Source of the DNA: Aplidium turbinatum
Lineage: Eukaryota; Chordata; Ascidiacea; Aplousobranchia; Polyclinidae
Reading direction: 5' to 3'
Length of the DNA: 64,000 nucleotides
Assembly: GCA_918807975.1 (NCBI GenBank)
Contig: OU964918.1
Span: forward strand, 38,238,477 to 38,302,476
This document shows, one piece after another, positions 31,250 to 43,200 of this stretch (position 1 is the first letter of the stretch; each line of letters begins with the position of its first letter). The position numbers and the translations under genes were made by a program. Under the pieces are notes generated by a model. That model was not told the origin of the DNA and did no database searches. It saw nothing but the letters and a program-made list of their open reading frames with translations.

Positions 31250-34200
31250 ATGAAGTGGTACCTTGTGTTTGTGCTAGTATTGACCTTGGTGTTCATGGCG
31301 AACGGTAAGTGAAAACTAGAGCATTTCAATCAAGAAATTTCGTTTCTACTCTAATTTGTACACGTTTAATTGCAACTGTAGTTACGCGCTTTCTGCATTT
31401 GGAAATTCTTCACCTTTCAGCTTTTCTTTCAATGTGTCACTAAGAAACTGCCATAAACGATCGTTTTTGATCCATCCTTTGACTACATATTTTAAAGGTC
31501 ACTGGCAGCAAAGATGATGTGATCTAGCCAGGGCATCATAGAGAAATTATGACTCTTCTAAAATATTACAAAAATTTCCACCAATAATTTTTTTCAGCTA
31601 CGCGTCATGTGTATTAAAATTAAGTGTATGCTTTCTCACGATAAAATTAAACTCGAATGAACTGTCAGTTTTAGCAACGCATCATCGCATTTGCGACAAA
31701 TCTTCACTCAATGAGAATGCTAATCCAATTCGCTCTAAGTCTAACTGAAACACACGCGAAGCAGTAATTTCCATACAGCAAAATTAGCCATTTATACATT
31801 GATTCAACGTCTGCAGACTGTAGACGTTGAATCAATATAAAAATTACGGATTTTGTTGTCTGGGTTCTTTATGAAGATTTTTAAACACAAAATTACAGGC
31901 TAACAAAAATTTAGCCACAAGGCATTCAATTTATCCTTTTGTGACGCAAAGTTAAGGATACAAGCATCAACTGGAAACGACTTTAAAACGTAAAAATTAA
32001 AACACAACATATAGAACTGGGCTGCCCAATGTACGGTAACATAACATTGTCTTCATTAAAACTCATTTTGTCATTAAAGTTTGCTAATATATTTTTATTA
32101 AGTTTAAATCATTATGACATTGAACAATCAATCGCTTGAATATTGTTTGTCAGAGTTGAGTAGTCAGTAAGTGCTTCGCCATACAAATTTGATAACCTAT
32201 AGCCATAGGCCAGGCATAGGCCTACTGTGTATTAAAACTAAAAGGTATTTTTTAATTTTTTATTTAAAATCGTAAGATACAGAGAGAAGAAAAGCTAGAA
32301 AATGGTGAATTTTTAAAGTAGGCCTAGTATTGTTTATGAAGTCCTGACGTAATCTCTTGTAATGGTGAAGTAAAAGTCAGAACCGCAGACATTAATCGAC
32401 TTTAATTTAATTTGCTTTTTTTCAGCCAACCACCCTCTCAAGCTTCGTCCGAGAGCAATGTTTGAAATAAGTCAAAACTCTGACTTTCCAGATTCGACCG
32501 AATCTAATGAATCTGAAATTGCAGGATCGTATGTAACGGTAAGTGGAAAAACCTTTTGTTCAACACAAGTAGACCGGAGACTGGCTTATTCTACAAAAAT
32601 GGCCACGTTTTGACTCAAATAGACTTCCATATTTTAAACGCAAAATGTAGTCTGCTCAAATAGAGGCCTAGCTATTGGATTTAGCTTGACATGATTGGAG
32701 GTTTGCCTTCCTGTCAGTTATACTTCAGTTAAAAGTATGCTACATTCAGAGTGTATTTGAGATACATTTGAGATAAAATCCTAAAAATGAAAAACCAACT
32801 AGATTGTTTAAGTAGGCCTCCGTCAATATCAGTAATACCATTAATATCATCAGTCAATATTTGTAAGGTGGACGCAAGATAAAATAGTCACTGATATCAC
32901 TTCATAAGTCCAACATTGACCGATCCAAAAGTGGGCTCAATAAAACAGGATACTGCACAGTAATATTTTTTTCATTACAATAATATTAATAGATCAACAA
33001 TTATTGTCATCACGATGATGATGAGTGATGATGATTGAGAGTTCTCTCTCGTATGAAAATGATTCTTCAAGGCATGTACGCTCTCAGTAGCCTACCGTGC
33101 TGCAAACAATGCAAAATCTCATTTTGCTACATGCTCACCCGCTGTAAAAAAACATTGTAGACTTCGCTCTTATTGCATGTCGTTTCACGCATCCCAGCTG
33201 TGAAACAAGCGTAAGATCTTCCAGTATAAAACGATTACGTGTTGCTTACAATGATTCTTTCAGAAAATTGCACAATTTGCCTCGTTATGTCAGTGCCCGT
33301 AAATATCAAGTACTGAATAATATAACAATGTTTGATGCTTTATTGAGGAAAAACATATTTTTGTTTAGCCTATCAACCGTCGCATACACTCCAACAATAG
33401 CTTTATGTCAGACCTGATGTCATCTGATTGTTTTTATCGTTTTAAATACTTTCAACTCTTCCAACGCTCGTGAAGAAGAGGTGTTCTTCCCGGCCATCAG
33501 CACAAGGCTGATCACTCGCTAGTACAGCGAGCAGCAGTAACGCTTCGCTAACCATAACGGTGTAGCTTCCACGCTAGCCATTAAGACCTCCAATAAACGA
33601 TAAGTTTCTGGGCAGCCGATTGCAGCATCGAATAGACAGCGATAGACACGTGTTTCGCCCATGAGGCTGGGCTCATCAGTATCGCACCGTATTCTTGCCA
33701 CTTGGGTAATCGACCGCCGCTGAACCAGTCAGTTTAACTCTTATCTTTGTGGAAAGAAAAGAGCCAACAAACCAGCAGGTGCCAGGGGTAGGACATGTGA
33801 AGAAGGGGTGTTCTTCCCGGCCATCAGCACAAGGCTGATCACTCGCTAGTACAGCGAGCAGCAGTAACGCTTCGCTAACCATAACGGTGTAGCTTCCACG
33901 TTAGCCATTAAGCGTGGAAGCTACACCGTTATGGTTAGCGAAGCGTCAATTTGACGGCGTCAACTTTTTGTTGACGCTAAGGCTAGCGCCGTCAATTTAT
34001 TTTTCAGTTGACGGAAGTGATAGCGCCGTCAACTATTTTGCCGATTTTAAGCGTCAAGCGCTAAGCGTCATTTTTTGTTTTCATGGAAAATCTCATTTCA
34101 CAATAAGAGTTTCACAATGTATTCTGGCCAGCGCAACTCATCCGAATTACCGGCTTTTGCGTTGGTTGGAATGGCTCCCTGGAATACATGCGGAAGAAGT

Positions 34201-37200
34201 TCGCCAAATGGTGATCACCCATGTATTGAGAACGAGGGATCAGAGACAGAAAGCGAAAAATCCATGAATGGCATCGCGGACGTTGAATATACTTTATTTC
34301 AAGAGCTCTATGCCCCTGAAAAGAGCGATGTTGGTGCAGTGGACCTCGTTAAAAGATTTATACATGCTAAACTATCACAGCACGCTTGAAACAGTGATAC
34401 CTTTCCAACTAAACGTTTTCAACTTGTTTTTGAAATACAACACACCGATACCAACCAGCGCTGCTGTGGAGCGCATGTTTTCACTTGGAAAGGACAATAT
34501 GCGCAGGGGCACCGGAAGCGGGGGGAGCAGGGGGAGCGGATGCCCCCTGCCCTCAAATTTCTGTTGATGGGGAGGGAAGAGGGGGCAATGGTGCCTTTTT
34601 AAGGTCATGTAAGCTACTGCACACTTTGCAATATAACAATTTATGCTATTCGCTTTTAGCCTAATTATAATGTTCTATTTTTGCCTCAAAATAATATTCA
34701 CGACACAAAATTCTCCATCACAGTAAGTTATATTACATCATTATAAAATAGCATGATGCCCTTCCGTGCCATTGTTCTTTGTATAGCGGACACTTGTATC
34801 ATTACTCGATAATGAGCTGATAGATGAGCATTATCGCTATATCTTATCTTAAAACTTACAAAAAAAAAGGCCTTTCAGCAACAAAAGTGTCCTTTTTTCA
34901 TACTCCTGCCCATCCAGTCAAAAATCGCTCCGGCGCCCCTGAATATGCGTCCCAAACGCAGCAGATTGTCAGACAAACGTTTTGAAATGCTTGTTTTTCT
35001 GCTAGAAAATAACTAATAGGCTGAGCAGCTAATTACAATACAGTCTCAAAACATAATACCTGCTCTTTATTTATAACTATTGTTAGCCTGAACTTGGTTG
35101 AAATATTTCCGTTTTATGAGACGCTGGCAAAAAATAGCGCTAGAAATTAGCGCTGACGCCGTCAATTTCTTTAAGAGCTTACGCAGTCCTTTACGCCGTA
35201 AAGTTTTTAGGCAATTCGCGCTGACGCTGACGCCGTCAAATTATTTCAATGACGCGTACAACACTGAAAGTTGCCAATTGAATGTTTGTGAACTTTTGTT
35301 TCTAGATATTAACATATTTGCTTTCAGGAAGAAATATTTTGTTCTCTCGATACCAGTTTCTTTTGCGAAGATCGTAAGACGTGCATCGACATGTTGTACG
35401 AATGCGATAATTTTACGGATTGTTCTGATGGAAGTGATGAACACGAGTTATGTTCTTACTTCAGTTGTGGCGATGGATACACTTTAAGTTCAATGTAAGA
35501 TGACTTTGGTTACCTAGTTTACAATTTGCATGTTCACTGTCAAGTAAGTAGAAGGATTTGAAAGTGCAGAGATCTATTAAAAATCTGGAAGTAATATAAG
35601 TGAACCTCGAAGCTCCGAAAGAAGTATTTTTTCAACGATATGCTACTAGAATTTTTCATTTTAATTCTGTTTCTTGAACGTTTAGTCTACAGTTTAAGTT
35701 TTCAGTTGAAGTAAAACATACGCTACGCAGATTCCTTTGTGACGACGTGAAGGATTGCTTCAATGGCCACGATGAAGACGAGAAGCATGGTCACTGCACT
35801 GTTGTTCACTGCGGTAACGAAAGTCAAATAGATCAGGTCATTCTGCTGCTTGTACAATATTCATCAATTTTTGTTCTTGAAACTAAAAGGCAATGATGGT
35901 AGTTTACAAAAACAACCAAACCAGTTGTTTAAGTTAAGTAAGGTTCGATAGGTTGGTGTTGCATCTTGCAACCTGAGAAAACTAGCCTATATTCCATCAA
36001 ATCATTATCTTATATAAATTTTTTCTTGCTTCCAGCTTGGGGAAAATAATAATCTTATCTTTGTGATAGCCTATCTATAAACTACCAATAAAGTAACATA
36101 ACAAAGAAGTGCGCTGGTGCACAAAGCATCAAAAGATTGCATGAAAATTATGAACAGTTGTGGACAAATGGATGGGCCTACGGTGAATTCCAGCAATGCT
36201 ACGCTTGAAGAAATTTGAAGAGTTGCTTGGTGGCAGAGCCATTGGGGGGATATTTTGAGCCCGGTACCTATGAGACCCTTGGGCCTCAAATCAAGATATT
36301 TATAGAAAAAAAACTCATTGTATCCAAAGAAAGCGTTGTGGTTTTTCTATGTTTTCGGCCCTTTGAAAACGTTCTGGGCCCCTAAAATTATTCCAGGGTT
36401 CAAAATTATATTGGGTTTAAAAGTACCTTCTAGATCAGTGGTTTTCAACCTTTTTGGACAACTGTTTTTTTTTAGGGTCGCAAAATTCTTGAAAATCCTG
36501 TAAATTGTTCTCACTTCTCAATTCTTTTCCTAAAAGATAGATTAAAAACTTTGTTTTTTTGCAATCGACCATTCCTCGACACGAGGTTGTTATATTGTTG
36601 AAGCATTCTATATTTTACTCGGATATTGAACTCGGATATAGGCTACGTCAGTATAATCTAGTCAGTATAATAAAGCATACAGGCATACAGAAACTAAAAA
36701 AGCATACACTAGCGTAAACTAATTTTGTTTGCTAGGTGCCAAACATTCACACGGTATAAACCACTCGAAACAAACAAGTTTTATTTTGAATTTCCACGAA
36801 GAAACACAAGCATCTGAATGTGTTTATCTGACAGTTTGCTGTGTTTTGGTTCCAAGATGGCTTTGCCCATTAAAAACATTCTTACAACTCCAGCGCTGGA
36901 AGGTATTGGCGTTTTGTAGCGAAAAAAATGCATTAAAAAGTATGCGTTGACGCTATGCGCTAAAAAACCGCGAAAACTTTATGGCGTAGCCTCAAGCGCA
37001 AACTATCCAAAAAAATGTGGCCGTAAGCGTTAGCGTAAACAAAAAGTCTACGCCGCAAGTCTGCGACGTAGAATTTGCGGCGTATACGTACATTTCTGAT
37101 AGCAGGGTTAATTGCAATCCTATGTCAAATATGGATTTGCCAGTATTGTTTCTAACGAAACATTCAAAATTTCTGTGTGTAAGCTATTTTGTTTGATAGT

Positions 37201-40200
37201 TTTTTCTGTAATGTTCCACACATTGACAGGTTTGTTAAAAAGATGCAGCACCAACCATACCTCACTGAAACTAATTTGAAACTAACTGAAACTAATCACT
37301 GGCAGTGGCGTAGCCAAGGGGGGGGGGGGGGGGGTTTTGGGGGTTACAACCCCCCCCCCTTGGCACGCGTGTGACGTCACGATATTGAGAATAATGCTTT
37401 CAGTCTAAAAAAAATTGCCTAGTTTTAAACAAAATTGCATTAAAAGAGCGAGTTTTGCCAATACCAAACATCTCAGCCAGGAATTAGCAACAAGAAAACA
37501 CAGAGACTTAGCTTTATTTCCGAAAAATGCCGAAGAAAACATGATCTTATCCTTTTGCTATGCTACCAGACAGCACCATTTTACAGGAATATTCGTACCC
37601 ACATTTTTGTTGAAAATGCTCTCAGAATGCACCAAATTCAAAGTAATTTTTCAAAAATTTCTAGGGGAGGCCCCCCAGACCCCCCGCCGCTGGGTGGTCA
37701 AAACCCCCCCTTTCAAAATTCCTGGCTACGCTACTGATCACTGGGCTATAATAAAGATAGTCACACAACTCGGCATGCGACAACTCAGCCAGTGCTTCAG
37801 CTCAGCAATTAGCCTACATTTCAGCTACAGGCAAGTCGGCAAATGAGAGTTACGTGCTTGGTCATCGCTTATCAAACTCATTTTGCTGACTTGTGACATT
37901 CCAAATTGCTCGGTTTGCTCAATTGCCATAGGTTTGCTCAGTTTCATCATTTACCAACTTTAGCCACTTGCTGAAATGTTGCTAGCTCAGTTCACAACTG
38001 CTGACTTGTAGGAGACTTCATAATAAAGTATCATCCTGTTTGCTGTTTCTTGAGCCAGGCATACTTTAAGCTACAGCAGGCTACCACTTAGGGTCCACGC
38101 ACGTGGGCTAAAGCTAAATGACACATAAAAATGAAAAAACATAGCCTAAAATGTTGTTGATTGATTTTAAAACAATTTTTACTAAGGCTGTTTATTTTCA
38201 GATAGCCCATATTTATTTTCACCACTTTAGGCTATCGTTTAACTACAACTTACAGTGTTTATTGATTCCACTATCTATCAACAGGTTACAAATACCAAAA
38301 TATGTGACGGTGTTTCTGACTGCCAAGATGATTTGAACTCAGATGAATGCAACTGTTCCTTTACGTTCAACTGCGCCAACAGTCGGTAAGCCAATACAGA
38401 AGTCTTTATGTTACGGTACATCATTTGAATTAATTATTGGTGTTATAGGAGGATTCTTGAACTACGAAGTGGTTTAATTTTATGAGTCAAAATAAAATGC
38501 GAAATGATCTAAGAAGATACTATTTAGCTAATGTGAACTGATTTTCAGCAAATTGAAAACCTACTCACAAACGAAGGCTATGCGTCTTGGTCAATACAAG
38601 GCATTCTTATAGAAGGGTTGGTGTTTGGTTCGATGGATATGATATATCAACACTTTTGTACCTTAAATTTTGTCGTCGTGACGTCATACGTTGCAAATAG
38701 AAAGTTGTAAGCCTAGCCTACCCAGCAAACTACTGTACCTCTCTTGGCTATGCAACTAACATTGATCCAAGTGACTATTTAGTAAACTGTAGCCCAGCGG
38801 TTCCAAAATAGCGTCGCCCTGGTGTGCCACAAACTTTTGCTAGGGGCGATACGTAAATGTGCGAACGCTGTTGCGTTCATGTTTCATTTGCATACACAAG
38901 AACGTGAATCTAAGTTAGGTCACAAGGTTGATTTTTCAAAGAAGAAGTAGGCTAGACTAATTCAAATTGTTTGGTGAGCCATTACACGTTCTCTGCTACG
39001 TAATGAAACGGCTCCATATTTATCCGCCCGATGCAGGGAGCCGATGTTATGCTTTTTCACAACAAAAACAATCGTTTTGTCTTTTCAAGAAAATACTTTT
39101 CAAAGTTGCCATTTTTGCAATTTTTCTTCGATAGTAGCCTAGGTTAGTTTTGTTTCCGAGTCCCGAGAAAGTGCTTCACCAGGGCGTGGTGAGTGTTCGT
39201 TGTTAAAGGGTGCTGGTCAGCAATAAAACTTTGACAAAAACCGCGTTGTCTATTGTGAACTCTGCAGTGCCTCTAAGTAATTGCATTGCGCAATATTGAC
39301 GAATATGAAATACCATAGGCTACTTTTGACTTGAAAGATCTTCAAAAACTTCCCTTCTAAATTAATTGACTACATATTGGCTGCATTAGATGCATTCATG
39401 TGGATGATCTATGCAACATGGTGGACGACTGCGGGGATGGATCGGATGAAAAAAACTGCAACTATTTTGAATGTACAAATGGCAACTATGTGGCTAACAA
39501 CCAATTGTGTGATGGAATCGATCAATGCGGCGATTCCACTGATGAATGCAATTGCTCAGATACTACGATATGTTTCAACAACAGGTGATCAAACCAACCT
39601 ATCAGTTATGGCCTGAACATTTGAATTTTTGTGTTAAAACGTAGCTAGCATGAGAACGATGCAAATTCATAATTAAAAAGTTAGTTTGTAAGACTGTGCT
39701 CTGTGGTCAGAAAATGGATGGGATGGAATGGAAGATGAAATAGAATGGAAAGCATAGCCTATTTTGCGATGGAAGATGGAAAATGTCGAAGATGGAATGA
39801 GATGGAAGATTAAAATGTTGGGATAGATGACAGTCTTCAATGATTCCATCCTAATTTCATCTTTAACACGGTTTTTTAAAACATAAAAAAATTGTAACTT
39901 AACTCAAGTAAAAGTTGCCGTTTGATTACGTTCCTTAAATTGAAATAATTCGATTTTCGATTCGTATTAAACCAACGCAATGGTTGTTCAAGTGGTCGAC
40001 AACATCCACGAACAAGCATCCTCGTGAGTAGCATATAATAGTTTCACTACAGTCGTTTGCTGTAAATGCATTATATCGTTCTTGAAACATTTGTATTAAA
40101 ACGTAAGCAATCAATCAAACAGTTTGAGAAACAATTAGGTTGCATTGTGTGGCAGCAAGCAGAGCACTTTGAAAACGAAAGCGCTATATAACTGTCTGTG

Positions 40201-43200
40201 ATAACAATAATAAATAACACTGGGGAACAATTTTGAAAAAATTTTTTGTTGACTTTGATTTTGCACTTGATTTAGGCTAATTCCGGTGTGCTGATTTCAA
40301 AAATGCCGCCATTTTTCTTCTATCACGTCAAGTTTTTGCTCTACAGCATACATCCAAAATATGCAACTTTTCACGAGTTTAACTGTAACCTATTGCTTTT
40401 CCATACGTAATAGGAATGCACAAGCTAGGCCTAATCATACAGTAGGTTATATACAAGGAGGGTCAACTGAATTATTAAGCAAAAAAGGCACAGGCATCGA
40501 TTTAGGTCCATGATATTTCCCCCTTTTTTGGTTGGAGGATGCAAGCATCCAACGAAACTAGATTAGAATGGTAAAATTGAAGTTAGTTACTTTCCACTTT
40601 CAACCATGTATGTATAGGCTACTACATGTTTGTTTGTTAGAATACTATCTTGTCTGCGAATGCGTCTGCTGTTTTTCGTCGTCAGTGTCTAAATAGCCCG
40701 GATTCCTTTTGCTATATTTGTGGCAGTTTTACTATTCCTAGCCAAAAAAAAGACGTCAGTGCATTTGTCAAACAAACCTACTTTGCATATTTTAAAATAA
40801 AACATGGTGATCAAGATAAGTCTTGGGCACCCCACAAGGCATGCAAGCAATGTATCGAGAGTTTGCGGATGTAGACCAAGGGAAGACGTGAAAAATTGGC
40901 ATTCGGTATAGCCTACACTGTAAATGAAAAAGGTTCGTTTAGGGTTCTTTTTTCGAGAAAAACCCTAGGCTTAGGGTTCTTTTAACAAAAAAGGTTCTTT
41001 ATTGCAAAAAGAACCCTTTGCTTGCCAAAAGAACCCTAAGCCTCTAGGGTTCTTTTTCGAAACTTGTTTCGAAAAGAACCCTGCAGAAAGGTTCTTTTCG
41101 AAAAGTTTTTTTTAATACTCATGGTTTGGCGAGAGCCTAAAGATCGTTACACAGACTGTTACTTTTGCTTGGTGCAAACTTCAGGGTATAGGCTATAAAA
41201 AGAAAAACAAACGTAAAATTGAGTATCCAAGTCTTCCATCAGCTATACGTCCAGTGCCTCATTCAGTTGAAATCCCAGTTCCAGTTATCGTTCAAACACC
41301 TACGCTCGAAGATTTGGATCATGATGAATGTTTTAGTGATGGCAGGCCTAATGATGAAGATGATTCAGAACGTGGAGTATTCTATCAACATGAGTAGAAT
41401 GATTTGGCACGAGATTTGGAACTAGGAAAAAAAGCTTCGAAACTCTTAGCATCCAGACTAAATGAGAAAAAATTACTTGGAATAAGAGCAAAGGTATCAT
41501 ACTTTCGATCGAAAGAAAGTGCGTTTTTACCGTACTTTCGAAGTGACAGTAGCTTTGTGACCGAAATCTGACCTTAAACCTGGTGATCCCAATATTTTAC
41601 ATAAGCCACTTGTTGACAGAGAAAATTATTTTCCCACCTCTGCATATAAAGCTCGGCCTAATGAAGCAATTCGTTAAAGCATTGTCAACCGAAAGCAGCT
41701 GTTTCAATTCCCTCGTTTTGGCTTTTCCTGGCCTGTCAATACAAAAAACTAAGACTGGTGTATTTGATGGATCACAAATTCGGCAACTCATCAAAGATGA
41801 ACGTTTCAGTGGTTCAATGTCAGAGTTGGAAGAAAATGCGTGGATATCATTTAAAAACTTTGTCAAGGGATTTATTGGGAATACACAGGCAGAGAATTAT
41901 ATCGAAATTGTTCAGAAGCTATTGGAAAGCTACAAAGAACTCGGCTGCAACATGAGCATCAAGATCCATTTTTTGCATAGCCATCTTGCTAATTTCCCGG
42001 AAAACCTTGGTGCGGTCAGCGATGAGCAAGGAGAAAGATTCCACCAAGATCTGAAGGTGATGGAGGAAAGACATCGGGGAAGATGGAACTTGCATATGCT
42101 GGCTGACTATTGTTGGAGTATTAAGCGAGACTGCCCATAGCTTGAACATGCCAGGAAAAGCTACAAGCGTAAATTTTTGCCCTAAAACTCGCTCTTTATT
42201 TGTCTTGCACAAGCACTATCCGTTTTAAGGAACAAAATATTGCGGTACAAATGTTTATTTGAAAACCATGGAGTTACTTTCGATTGCTTGTAGTTCTTAA
42301 AACGTTTTATACAATAAACGCAGATGTCTCAAATGTTGTACTTTTTGTGGGTTATGAGTCAAAGTGGTGGGTGCCTAGCTCAAAAACTTGACGTGATAGA
42401 GAAAAACTGATGTCATTTTTGGATTCAGCGCCCAAAAGTTAGTCAAAAACAATTGTTAGATCAAAGTCAACAAAAATTGTGTTCCCTTGTGTAATTGATC
42501 AATCAAATTTATTTTAGTACGCTATATATAGCTTCACATATCGGTACCGTACATTTGACAAAAGTCCGAGAAAAAAGTAGTACGCCATATCAAACATATA
42601 GCCTAACTTTTTAGCCCTATCGATGCTACATTTTAGAGAGAAGCACCAAGAAAAAAAAACATGCTGCTATCTATAAGACAAGGTACCCCCACAAATATAA
42701 TAAAAGTAGTTTAAGCTTTCCCCGTACTTCTAACACACACTGGACATACAGCACCGCGAGAACAGAACACATAAACACAGCCGTTCTCACGCTGCACCAA
42801 CCTCCAAAAACATATTGGAGATATACTTGAAGACATCGAAAAAAAAACAGTCCTTCAAATGAGATACCCCTGATGTTTCACATGAATTGACAATATACTG
42901 AAAACAGCCATTCCAACGCATTCCATTTCGCTGCACAGGGCCGTTGACAGGATTTCTCGGGCCCGGTACCAATTTATTTTTTGCGCTCCTTTCATTGACA
43001 ATGTTATGAATATAAAGTTTGCTCTTGTTTGTTGTGTCAGTCTTGTCAGATGTAGAGCTTTTTGTTATTCTTTGCTCGATATGCCAAAAGCATAGTCATT
43101 TAACAAATCTTGCACAATCTTAAAATTTCCCGAACCGCAAAACTTACTATCTCTATTTAGCGGTTGCTTCTATGAACTTTTATTTGTCACATGGTGCTAG

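Larger units (their letters stand above)
31305..35327. other. Introns 1-2 of the LDLRA gene
   Basis: 31305-32425 shows nothing recognisable beyond AT-rich DNA. 32539-33470 is similar, with an ATG/GAT microsatellite near 33010-33035. From 33471 the intron holds a duplicated repeat and a hAT element with a nested hAT insertion (listed separately). Confidence 0.6.
35837..38284. other. Intron 4 of the LDLRA gene
   Basis: Holds a truncated hAT copy (about 36701-37098) and a hAT-type MITE (37303-37736). 35837-36700 and 37745-38284 show no gene; the latter has CTCAGC-rich low complexity near 37780-38000. Confidence 0.6.

Noticed and set aside
37303-37360. Poly-G tract as a quadruplex or regulatory site
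   Set aside because: It is a subterminal part of a hAT-type MITE whose other copies have shorter G-runs.
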